Positions 1 through 6,435 of a stretch of DNA of 9,077 bases are shown here, piece after piece. Position numbers and translations under genes: made by a program. Source of the DNA: an uncultured Lachnospiraceae bacterium (GTDB lineage Bacteria; Bacillota; Clostridia; Lachnospirales; Lachnospiraceae); NCBI GenBank assembly GCA_900546495.1, contig URDN01000066.1, forward strand, positions 1 to 9,077, written 5' to 3'. How positions within the stretch are numbered: position 1 is the first letter of the stretch; every line of letters starts with the position of its first letter. The notes beneath the pieces are model-generated. The model ran no database searches. It saw nothing but the letters and a program-made list of their open reading frames with translations, and was not told where the DNA came from.

Positions 1-120
1 GAGCCCGCCGGTTTTGCGGGTGAGTTCGCGGGAGCGGTCGGAAATAAGCGACGCAGTGGTCACAGAAAATTTTTCAGGTTCTTGTTGGAGTTCGTTTCTG
101 CTTGTTCCAAATTACCCTAA
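1..120. other. GC-rich window edge, open on both strands; no gene assignable
   Basis: The first 60 bases are about 65% G+C, well above the neighbouring operon. On the plus strand, frame 1 is open from base 1 to a TAA at 118-120 (39 codons, starting EPAGFAGEF and ending SACSKLP), so it could be the 3' end of a rightward gene converging on the operon. On the minus strand a GTG at 63 opens a frame of 21 codons to the edge (VTTASLISDRS...), but no ribosome-binding site precedes it. A short hairpin (CCCGC at 4-8 with GCGGG at 16-20) is also present. A partial gene on either strand, or a dispersed GC-rich repeat, are all possible; I cannot choose from 120 bases. Confidence 0.3.
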
Positions 121-128
121 ACAAGACT

Positions 129-917
129 TTAATCGAATAATTCTTTTGCTTTCGTATAATTAAATACCGGTCCCTCCAGGCATACATATGTTTCATTGAT
201 CTTGCAATGTCCACACTTTCCTACTGCACAGGACATCTTCCGCTCAAAAGAAACCCAGATTTTCTCCGGAGGAACTCCGCATTTCATACACTCCAATGCA
301 GAAAACCGCATCATTGGAGGCGGGCCTACGATGACTACATTATAATCCTCGAAGCTGTCAAAAGGCACCTCCGGAATGTATTGTGTAACCATTCCCTTAT
401 GAAATCCCGGTGCTTCGGAGTTATCCAGACAATACGTACAGTGGAATTTCTCTGCAAATTTTGCACGCTCCTCATTGAACAGCACACAGTTGATATCCTT
501 AAATCCGGCAATCAGATACACTGATTTGCAGATTTTCGGATGATCGTAAAAATGAGTTAATGTTGTTTTTACCGGTGACATACCAGTACCACCGCAGATA
601 ACAACCAGATTTTTGTTCTCAAACTGCTCCACCGGAAATGCATTTCCATACGGTCCACGCATGAACAGTGTATCTCCTGCTTTCAGATCAAACACGCCCC
701 CGGTCAGTCGTCCGACTTTACGGATGGTAAATTCCACATAACCCGGGCCTTTTCCACAGACAGAAATCGGTGCCTCTCCGATTTTCGGCAGAGACAGCTG
801 GAAAAACTGCCCGTAACCCGGATCTTTGTCACAGGCCACACGAATAGTAAACTCTGCTGCCGTCTGGCGCAATACATGTATGATTTTGTGCGGTTCCGGT
901 TTCATAATATTTTCCAT
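129..917 (-). CDS. AsrB-like FAD/NAD(P)-binding, [2Fe-2S] oxidoreductase subunit
   Basis: Protein of 262 residues in the ferredoxin-NADP reductase superfamily, closest in style to AsrB (anaerobic sulfite reductase subunit B), sulfhydrogenase gamma and PyrK. An N-terminal flavin-binding beta barrel (about 1-100) carries the family's EAPISV segment (48-53). The NAD(P)-binding lobe carries ICGGTGMSP (about 107-115). A C-terminal [2Fe-2S] site uses Cys230, Cys235, Cys238 and Cys246. It should take hydride from NAD(P)H onto FAD and pass single electrons to the AsrA-like partner, whose stop codon lies four bases upstream of this start. The start chosen is the ATG at 917 because AGGAGG (927-932) sits nine bases before it; an in-frame ATG at 941 overlaps the upstream gene and lacks such a site. 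There is no siroheme subunit (AsrC) here, so sulfite reductase is not the expected role; the subunit most likely feeds the operon's Mo/W enzyme. Family call is firm, partner assignment is inferred. Confidence 0.9.
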   Translation of the reverse strand: MENIMKPEPHKIIHVLRQTAAEFTIRVACDKDPGYGQFFQLSLPKIGEAPISVCGKGPGYVEFTIRKVGRLTGGVFDLKAGDTLFMRGPYGNAFPVEQFENKNLVVICGGTGMSPVKTTLTHFYDHPKICKSVYLIAGFKDINCVLFNEERAKFAEKFHCTYCLDNSEAPGFHKGMVTQYIPEVPFDSFEDYNVVIVGPPPMMRFSALECMKCGVPPEKIWVSFERKMSCAVGKCGHCKINETYVCLEGPVFNYTKAKELFD

Positions 918-921
918 TGCA

Positions 922-1968
922 CTATGCCTCCTCTCCCGCATTCATTTTTTCTATTTCCGCTGCAAGTCCGTCCACTGCATCAAAGAAGGAAATCTCTTTC
1001 GGACATCTCATATCGCAGCGACCACATCCGATACACATCTGTGCATCGCAGGCAATCCCATGACTGCCATCCTTTGCGAAACGATCTGCAAAATCATAAA
1101 ACTTATGCAGTACCTTAAAACGCATGTTTGCTCCCGGTGTCTTGCGGGCACGACCACCACCGGCAGTCTCTGTAAACGTCTCCAGCATACAGGAAGACCA
1201 GACTCTGCGGCGTTCTCCGCTTCGGCTTCCCTCCTGATAAATGACATCCACCGTATCAAAACAACTGCAAGTTCCGCAGACAGTATTGCATCCGCCACAG
1301 GACATACATTTTTCATCAAACTGATTCCAATACTCCAGATCACTGATCGGTTTTAACATACTACGGTCTGTGATCTGCGGAATGTGCAGTTTTTTCTGAT
1401 TCTCCTGTACATATTCCGGTGTGAAATTGCAGGCTGATACAGATGAAAAATCACTGCTAAGTGCAGCATCCTTTACATCCACCAGCACTTCATTTTCCGT
1501 AATGCGGACAGCTGCATCGTACTTCTCTGTCTTGTTTGTTCCCATGGAAACACAGAAGCAATCTGCAAAACTCTCCCGGCACTCCAGCATAACCACTTTT
1601 ACTTTTTCCCGCAGTCTTGCGTAAAAATAATCCGCATGACCGCCATTTTCCATGAAAATGCAGTCCAGACGTGCCATTCCGTTGATATCACATGGGCGGG
1701 CAAAAATCAGAACTCCCTTATCGTCTGCCAGTTCACTCTCTGTCACATCTGTATCGGTAAAATAAAACATCGTCTGCGATACCGGATAATACACTTCCTT
1801 CGGTGAAAAATCTGACTGACGATCCAGCACGATCTGATCAATGGTTTTAATCTCACGGTAGCGCACTTTTTTCTTTCTCTGATCCCATGCCGGAGCAAAA
1901 ATATGGTAAGCTTCTGACCAGGCAGCCAGAATATCATTCATCTTGTCAAAATCTACGCGATATCCCAT
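922..1968 (-). CDS. AsrA-like iron-sulfur electron-transfer subunit
   Basis: Protein of 348 residues resembling AsrA and the beta subunit of Pyrococcus-type sulfhydrogenases. Two ferredoxin-like sites are visible in the C-terminal half: CMSCGGCNTVC (Cys221, 224, 227, 231) with adjacent Cys234 and Cys236 in GTCSCFD, and CIGCGRCDMRCP (Cys312, 315, 318, 322). Between them lies WSSCMLETFTETAGG, matching the W-SC-F-AGG signature of this family. Its known role is to relay electrons between the flavoprotein AsrB partner and a catalytic module. The start is the ATG at 1968, preceded by GGGAGGTG; the frame remains open 42 codons further upstream, but that stretch lies inside the chaperone gene. It overlaps the chaperone gene's end by 16 bases, which suggests translational coupling. 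Cytoplasmic: no signal or membrane segment is seen. Here it probably bridges the FAD subunit and the four-cluster subunit of the Mo/W enzyme; that is inference from gene order. Confidence 0.88.
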   Translation of the reverse strand: MGYRVDFDKMNDILAAWSEAYHIFAPAWDQRKKKVRYREIKTIDQIVLDRQSDFSPKEVYYPVSQTMFYFTDTDVTESELADDKGVLIFARPCDINGMARLDCIFMENGGHADYFYARLREKVKVVMLECRESFADCFCVSMGTNKTEKYDAAVRITENEVLVDVKDAALSSDFSSVSACNFTPEYVQENQKKLHIPQITDRSMLKPISDLEYWNQFDEKCMSCGGCNTVCGTCSCFDTVDVIYQEGSRSGERRRVWSSCMLETFTETAGGGRARKTPGANMRFKVLHKFYDFADRFAKDGSHGIACDAQMCIGCGRCDMRCPKEISFFDAVDGLAAEIEKMNAGEEA

Positions 1969-2630
1969 ATTGCACCTCCCATTGCCAGCATTTCTTTCTC
2001 CTGCTCCAGAAATACACTTGTCAGTTTTCCAACTGCCTGATAAAACTCTGTCTGCGCATATTTGCTGATATCCATGCAGAAAGCTCCTGTCCATTTCAGA
2101 TGTTTACATAAAAATTCATTCTGATCGCGGTTTGACATTGCCACACGATCCGCATTGTCTGTCTGACAGGCAAGTAATTCTTCCTCGCACAGAACTGCCA
2201 TAAATTCCAGTTCCAGACCGATATGGTCATTCATGGTGCGAAACATATCTTTGCTCGGCTCCCATCCGTGCAGTGCATACAAAGCCAATGTCTCCTGCTC
2301 GGTACGTCCGCCGATCTCATGTTTTTTATTTGTATAAATAGACTCATACGGAAACGCCGCCACACCGGTAGCCTCTCCTGCTGCCAGAAATGTCTTCGCA
2401 TAATCCGCAGCTACATCCTCCAGATCCTCATTTTTCAGATCTGCGATGGCCTTTGCCATACACGCATAAGCCTCAGCCAGCTCCGGATTTTCGCAATCTG
2501 TCGGAAACTGCATCTGCTTCATATTGGCCAGCGTCTGCGCATCCACTTCCATGATGTACAGACCGCCAAGGAAACGATAAAGTCCTGCTCTGGCTTTTGC
2601 CAGCTGTTTTCTTAATTCCACCTGTTTCAT
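1953..2630 (-). CDS. TorD/DmsD-family molybdoenzyme maturation chaperone
   Basis: A 225-residue, mostly helical protein with the TorD-family landmarks: an N-terminal helix ending RAGLYRFLGGLY (14-25), the FPYESIY segment (93-99) and a central NDHIGLELEFM (134-144) matching the conserved D-H-IG-ELEFM motif. Members bind a molybdopterin apo-subunit, guard cofactor insertion and, for exported enzymes, the Tat signal. Since the catalytic subunit here lacks a recognisable Tat signal, the job is probably cofactor loading or assembly alone. The ATG at 2630 overlaps the preceding gene's stop as ATGA, and its 3' end overlaps the AsrA-like gene by 16 bases, so all three are likely translated together. 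Having the chaperone between two electron-transfer subunits supports the view that the flanking genes form one enzyme system. The client is not proven by sequence. Confidence 0.9.
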   Translation of the reverse strand: MKQVELRKQLAKARAGLYRFLGGLYIMEVDAQTLANMKQMQFPTDCENPELAEAYACMAKAIADLKNEDLEDVAADYAKTFLAAGEATGVAAFPYESIYTNKKHEIGGRTEQETLALYALHGWEPSKDMFRTMNDHIGLELEFMAVLCEEELLACQTDNADRVAMSNRDQNEFLCKHLKWTGAFCMDISKYAQTEFYQAVGKLTSVFLEQEKEMLAMGGAIWDIA

Positions 2631-3352
2631 CCCTCTTTGGCCTCCTTTTTTTCATTCATTTCCGTGTGCACGACTTTGGCTTTTTGGAAATGATCTTCAA
2701 AAATTTTGTGAGCCATTTCGCTCTCCGGCTCCTCATAAATACCATTTCGCAGTGCTTCCTCAAATTCAAACGGAAGCATATCGATCCAGTTCTGTTTTTT
2801 CAAAATAAAACGCCCGGACGGATGATTTCCGTTATCATCCTTCAATGTATATACATGACCTTCATTCTCTGCCAGAATTCTGGATACTTCGCTCTCCGGA
2901 TCATTGATATCCCCGAAATGCAGTGCGCGACCGGAACAATTTTTCACGCAAACCGGCTCCTCGCCTTTTTCCCGCAGCTGCGCACAGCCGGTACACTTAT
3001 CCATGACACGCAGTTCTTTATTAAAATTATTTGCATGGAACGGACATGCCTTCCTGCAACTCTGACATCCGATGCAGATGTCCTGATCAATGCGGATCAC
3101 TCCGTCCTCTTCATCCTTGTAACATGCGCCTGTCGGACACACATCCACACAACTCGGATCCTCACACTGCTGGCACATTACCGGCAGAAAATACATCTGC
3201 AGATCCGGATAGACCCCAGTCGGTCCCATATGATATAATGTGCTTCTGGAACGGCCCAGAGCCACTTCATTTTCAGTCTTGCAGGCAACCTGGCATCCAC
3301 CTTTACAGCCGATGCACCGGTCCACTTCTACAACCATTGCATATTGTTTCAT
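2627..3352 (-). CDS. DmsB/NrfC-type ferredoxin subunit with four [4Fe-4S] clusters
   Basis: A 241-residue electron-transfer subunit with the full set of sixteen cluster cysteines: Cys13/16/20/24, Cys60/63/68/72, Cys93/96/99/103 and Cys120/123/135/139. This is the arrangement of DmsB, PhsB, NrfC and related beta subunits of molybdopterin oxidoreductases. It should form the iron-sulfur wire delivering electrons to the active site of the catalytic subunit encoded upstream. The last ~85 residues are hydrophilic and charged, without a membrane helix, unlike formate dehydrogenase beta subunits. Start: the ATG at 3352 follows two purine-rich sites (GGAGGAG and GAGGAGGCAGAGG). Its stop overlaps the chaperone start by four bases. 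Before the 150-bp units were inserted, only 22 bases would have separated it from the catalytic gene's stop; now the gap is 322 bases. Confidence 0.93.
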   Translation of the reverse strand: MKQYAMVVEVDRCIGCKGGCQVACKTENEVALGRSRSTLYHMGPTGVYPDLQMYFLPVMCQQCEDPSCVDVCPTGACYKDEEDGVIRIDQDICIGCQSCRKACPFHANNFNKELRVMDKCTGCAQLREKGEEPVCVKNCSGRALHFGDINDPESEVSRILAENEGHVYTLKDDNGNHPSGRFILKKQNWIDMLPFEFEEALRNGIYEEPESEMAHKIFEDHFQKAKVVHTEMNEKKEAKEG

Positions 3353-3400
3353 TCCTCTGCCTCCTCGCTCCTCCTTATGCTTTACCTAATGGAAGCCAAT

Positions 3401-3524
3401 TCATTCAAGATTTGCCCGCAAATCTTGTTGCGAAATGAACATCAGCAAAGCTGATATCTTCCTTTGTTCATTTCTGCAATCCTTGCGGAGCATTTGTAAA
3501 TTGGCGCTTAAATTATTTATCAGC
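3401..3524. mobile_element. 124-base MITE-like fold-back element, copy 1
   Basis: The core is almost wholly self-complementary. A perfect 10-bp stem with a two-base centre lies at 3406-3415/3418-3427. A nested hairpin follows: TTGC 3428-3431 with GCAA 3476-3479, GAAATGAAC 3432-3440 with GTTCATTTC 3466-3474, and ATCAGC 3441-3446 with GCTGAT 3450-3455. The outer ends carry imperfect inverted termini, CCAATT (3396-3401) against AATTGG (3499-3504). No transposase is encoded, so if mobile it would need one in trans. Neither strand has a U-tract after the hairpins, so it is not an ordinary intrinsic terminator; in the operon transcript the stems may alter mRNA stability or uncouple translation of the downstream subunits. 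Element status is inferred from structure and insertion context; exact ends are ambiguous because AATTGGC also belongs to the host gene. Confidence 0.6.
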
Positions 3525-3550
3525 TTATGCTTTACCTAACGGAAGCCAAT

Positions 3551-3674
3551 TCATTCAAGATTTGCCCGCAAATCTTGTTGCGAAATGAACATCAGCAAAG
3601 CTGATATCTTCCTTTGTTCATTTCTGCAATCCTTGCGGAGCATTTGTAAATTGGCGCTTAAATTATTTATCAGC
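3551..3674. mobile_element. 124-base MITE-like fold-back element, copy 2
   Basis: Identical over 124 bases to copy 1, with the same stems shifted by 150 (3556-3565/3568-3577 and the nested hairpin 3578-3629). This copy abuts the true end of the catalytic gene, and its terminal TTTGTAAATTGGC (3643-3655) is a perfect 13-bp inverted match to the gene's own 3' coding sequence at 3695-3707. In the mRNA that pair could fold the end of the coding region back onto the element. Perfect identity with copy 1 points to a recent duplication or to homogenisation by recombination. Confidence 0.6.
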
Positions 3675-6314
3675 TTATGCTTTGCCTAACGGAAGCCAAT
3701 TTACAAAGTCTTCCGGTTTCTGCCAGATGCCTTCCGGTGCACTGTCCGCTTTGGAAATACGCACCTGATAAGCACGGAGTGTATGTGTACCAACGACATC
3801 ATTAAACGGAGCGGTGGATTTTGACAATACATTCACATTTGTCTCCTGCCATCCGTGTGTCTTGGTGTTCATCGTCTCCGGATGCCAGAAACGCTCCATG
3901 CATACGGTTCCCGGATTGATGCCTTTTGTAACCAGCGCTTTTGCACGGATTTTGCCTCGTTTGGACTCTACCCAGACCCAGTCTCCCGGTGCGATGCCAT
4001 ACGCTTTTGCCACATCCGGATAAATCCAGATCTCCGGAACCGGATACAGTTCACGCATAGCTGCTGCATTACGCAGTGTGGAATGATGATAGAACGGCAC
4101 ACGGCCGTTTGTCATAACAAGTGGATACTCCCTCGCCGTATCGTCATCACGCACCGGACTCTCCACCGGCTCCAGATAATACGGCAGCGGCTCATAATCC
4201 TTATCTGCCGGTGCAAACTCGATTGGAAGGAACGGCTGACCGGTTCTTCCCAGTGTGATCATGCTCTCCACATAGACTTCGATCTTCTTCGAAGGTGTAT
4301 CAAAGCCCTTCGGCAGCCCTGTCGCTTCGTCAATCTGTTTGTATACATAATAGCTCTTCCATTCTTCCTTGGACATATACTCGAATGGCGCCTTTTTCTT
4401 CATTTCTTCCCAGGTCATACCAATGGCCGGTGTCAGATGATCGAAGAATTCATCCATGGAATCCCAGTATGGAAGCTGATCGCCCATAAATTCCGGATCG
4501 AAGGATTTCTGACACATCTCATGACCAAGTTCTGCACATTTTTTTGCCAGACGGGACCAGATCAGTGTCTCATCCATAGTCTCCCAGAGATGAACCACCT
4601 GCTGTCTTGCCACCAGCATATTGCAGGTCTCCACGATCATATCTGTCTCAAGCCACTCTTCCGTCGGCAGTAAAATATCTGCGTAGCAGGAAAAAGAAGT
4701 CGGATACATATACATATGTACGATAAAATCAAGCTTCTCAATTGCCTCTGCCCATCGACCGGATTCCGCCAGTACACCAAGTTTATTTCCGGAACGGTCG
4801 ATCCACATTCTCGGCTGATACGGTTTCTCTGTCAAAATTGCGTTCAGTACGCTGCCCGGATGACCTGCATACCAGATACTTAAGCCCTTGTGTTCTCTTC
4901 CACCCAGACGTTTCTTCAACTGCTCCGGCGGCAGACATTTCAACGCAACCGGAACCGGATAGTTCGGCACCTTCAGCACGCCGCTGGTACGGAACCGCTG
5001 CATCAGTGCGCCCGGTTTTTCCAGATTACCCATCAGGAAATCAATGGTATCCGCAGCCATGGCAGCCTGTACAGAGTTCGGTGTCTGATCCGTAGCCACA
5101 CCAAGGCAGATGCCGCTTGGAGCATTTTCCAAATACATTTCAATGGCAGCTTTGATACGGTCTGCATCCAGCCAGCAGATTTCCGCAGCTTTCTCCAGTG
5201 TGAACTCCTCGCAGCGCTCATATAACAACTGCATACCTGTCTTGTATACTTTTCCATCTACCTCGTAAGTCCCCCATAACGCCGGGGATAATTGTTCATT
5301 GAACGGATACTCCATTGGCTGCATGGAATCTGTTTTTTCATCCCATACATAAAACGTATCCGGCGCACCGTTTTCCCCTTTTTTCGCACGGGCAAAATAG
5401 CGGCTCTCCACCTCTACCAAATACGGCAGGTTCGTCCAGCGTGTCACAAATTCCTCATCGTATCTGCGGTTTACTAAAATGTATCGGATCCATGCCATCT
5501 GCAGGGCAACGTCTGTCCCCGGACGGATTGGCAGCCAGATATCTGCTTTTGCCGCATCCGGCGTAAAACGCGGATCAATACAGATTGTTTTTACCCCTTT
5601 TGCACGCAGTTCGTTGACCATACGGCCGCCGCTGGCCGGTGCAGAATAAGCAGGACCTGCGCCCCAGAGCACCAGACATTTGATCTTGGCATTTTCATAA
5701 TCATACAGCTCCAGCGCATTGGAATCCGCAATACTGGAATCCGCGCCGCCATACATCATGGCACAGGAAAGTACACGCGGCAGATAACACTGCGCACAGC
5801 CCGGCTCGTACCAGTTTGGTGTACCAAAAATATTACAGAAACGGGCGATACTCCAGATTTCCGGATTTCCACCGCCGCCAGTGGTACAGAACAGAGATTC
5901 TGCGCCGTATTTTTCACGGGTCTCCATGGCTTTCTCAGCCACACGGGTCAGCGCCTCATCCCATGTAATTCTTCTCCAGCGTCCGCTTCCGCGCTCACCA
6001 ACGCGAAGCAGCGGATATTTGTTTCTGTTCGGATGATACAGTGCCTGAATACCGGACAGACCTTTGGCACACATGCGTCCCTGGCTCATCGGATCTGTCG
6101 GATTACCCTCCAGTTTCACAACACGACCATTTTTCACATGCGCCAGGACACCACAGTTTGCGATACAGGCACGACAGGCCGTCTTTACAATTTTCTCTTC
6201 GTCATCGATTTTCATAACTTTCGGCTCGCATTTTGTCAGATACCTGCGCTTTGCCGTCACCTGATCCAACCCGGAAATTTCCAGTGATGAGAAAAAGTTT
6301 TTTGCATTTTTCAC
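3675..6314 (-). CDS. Molybdopterin-dependent (Mo/W-bisPGD) oxidoreductase catalytic subunit, DMSO reductase superfamily
   Basis: Protein of 879 residues. Order of parts: N-terminal [4Fe-4S] site (CRACIANC, Cys47/50/54, with Cys82 in GRMCAKG); cofactor-binding core beginning WRRITWDEAL (about 113); GTPN (164-167) followed by the active-site region YEPGCAQCYLPR with Cys173 and Cys176 as candidate metal ligands; FSCYADILLPTEEWLETD in the second half; and a C-terminal dinucleotide-binding domain from about TNGRVPFYHH to RAYQVRI. A Cys in the ligand region would fit thiosulfate/polysulfide, acetylene hydratase or catechol dehydroxylase-type relatives better than DmsA (Ser) or NarG (Asp). No Tat signal: RRYLTK near residue 24 is not followed by a hydrophobic stretch, so it should be cytoplasmic. 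The start is GTG 6314, eight bases after AGGAGG; the upstream ATGs at 6467 and 6437 lie within the promoter. Substrate undetermined: sulfur oxyanion, arsenic oxyanion or aromatic dehydroxylation are open. Gene 3' end is duplicated downstream. Confidence 0.92.
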   Translation of the reverse strand: MKNAKNFFSSLEISGLDQVTAKRRYLTKCEPKVMKIDDEEKIVKTACRACIANCGVLAHVKNGRVVKLEGNPTDPMSQGRMCAKGLSGIQALYHPNRNKYPLLRVGERGSGRWRRITWDEALTRVAEKAMETREKYGAESLFCTTGGGGNPEIWSIARFCNIFGTPNWYEPGCAQCYLPRVLSCAMMYGGADSSIADSNALELYDYENAKIKCLVLWGAGPAYSAPASGGRMVNELRAKGVKTICIDPRFTPDAAKADIWLPIRPGTDVALQMAWIRYILVNRRYDEEFVTRWTNLPYLVEVESRYFARAKKGENGAPDTFYVWDEKTDSMQPMEYPFNEQLSPALWGTYEVDGKVYKTGMQLLYERCEEFTLEKAAEICWLDADRIKAAIEMYLENAPSGICLGVATDQTPNSVQAAMAADTIDFLMGNLEKPGALMQRFRTSGVLKVPNYPVPVALKCLPPEQLKKRLGGREHKGLSIWYAGHPGSVLNAILTEKPYQPRMWIDRSGNKLGVLAESGRWAEAIEKLDFIVHMYMYPTSFSCYADILLPTEEWLETDMIVETCNMLVARQQVVHLWETMDETLIWSRLAKKCAELGHEMCQKSFDPEFMGDQLPYWDSMDEFFDHLTPAIGMTWEEMKKKAPFEYMSKEEWKSYYVYKQIDEATGLPKGFDTPSKKIEVYVESMITLGRTGQPFLPIEFAPADKDYEPLPYYLEPVESPVRDDDTAREYPLVMTNGRVPFYHHSTLRNAAAMRELYPVPEIWIYPDVAKAYGIAPGDWVWVESKRGKIRAKALVTKGINPGTVCMERFWHPETMNTKTHGWQETNVNVLSKSTAPFNDVVGTHTLRAYQVRISKADSAPEGIWQKPEDFVNWLPLGKA

Positions 6315-6322
6315 CAGTTTTT

Positions 6323-6328
6323 CCTCCT
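6323..6328 (-). promoter_or_regulatory. Ribosome-binding site fixing the GTG start of the Mo/W oxidoreductase
   Basis: AGGAGG on the minus strand, eight bases before the GTG at 6312-6314. No comparable site precedes the next in-frame ATG (6215), and that start would leave only 13 residues before the first cluster cysteine. Confidence 0.85.
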
Positions 6329-6338
6329 TAATAATCCT

Positions 6339-6367
6339 AAAAACAAAGTTCCTGTTCGTTTGTTTTT
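6339..6367 (-). promoter_or_regulatory. AT-rich hairpin in the operon leader
   Basis: In the ~115-base leader, AAAAACAAA and TTTGTTTTT form a 9-bp stem around an 11-base loop, ending about ten bases before the ribosome-binding site. Its 3' arm is U-rich, so it might act as a weak attenuator or simply be a chance AT-rich fold; stability must be low. Confidence 0.3.
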
Positions 6368-6403
6368 GTTTTATGCTGTTTGTTTCATTCTTATTGGTTT
6401 TTC

Positions 6404-6415
6404 TTGGTATACCAA
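6404..6415. promoter_or_regulatory. Operator-like palindrome TTGGTATACCAA (GntR/FadR-type)
   Basis: A perfect 12-bp palindrome about +14 to +25 from the predicted transcription start of the oxidoreductase operon, an ideal place for a repressor. Its TGGTATACCA core matches the boxes known for FadR-subfamily GntR regulators such as ExuR/UxuR in E. coli, whose effectors are often organic or sugar acids. No such regulator is encoded in the window. The site is seen; the regulator family is inferred. Confidence 0.6.
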
Positions 6416-6435
6416 AAGTATTTTTATTAAATCCC

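Larger units (their letters stand above)
3375..3700. repeat. Two tandem 150-bp units plus a 26-bp third partial copy, duplicating the 3' end of the oxidoreductase gene
   Basis: Units at 3375-3524 and 3525-3674 differ at one base (T at 3390, C at 3540). Each begins, in plus-strand order, with a 26-bp copy of the end of the catalytic gene (encoding NWLPLGKA and stop), then 124 bases of fold-back sequence identical in both units. The third 26-bp copy is the real gene end (3675-3700) and differs from unit 2 at one base (A3534 versus G3684, synonymous). The sequence left of unit 1 is the ribosome-binding region of the next gene, so the ancestral arrangement was probably gene stop, 22 bases, next start. 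A likely history is insertion of a 124-base element with a 26-base target duplication, followed by unequal tandem duplication. These are not CRISPR repeats: period and spacing are those of one duplicated unit. The region fills most of the 322-base gap between the two genes. Confidence 0.95.

Noticed and set aside
129..1968. A genuine anaerobic sulfite reductase (asrABC) operon
   Set aside because: No AsrC siroheme subunit follows; the AsrA/AsrB-like genes are tightly joined to a molybdoenzyme operon instead.
3031..3438. Plus-strand open frames opposite the FeS subunit and the other genes
   Set aside because: They lie antisense to genes with full sets of conserved motifs, lack ribosome-binding sites and show no recognisable domains.
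3401..3674. Intrinsic terminators between the catalytic and FeS genes
   Set aside because: The stems are not followed by a U-run on the transcribed strand, and the downstream genes have no other obvious promoter.
3375..3700. CRISPR array
   Set aside because: Only two units with a 150-base period, identical throughout; there are no short repeats with variable spacers.
6220..6250. RRYLTK as a Tat signal in the oxidoreductase N-terminus
   Set aside because: It is followed by CEPKVMKIDDEEK, which is charged; there is no hydrophobic core or cleavage site.
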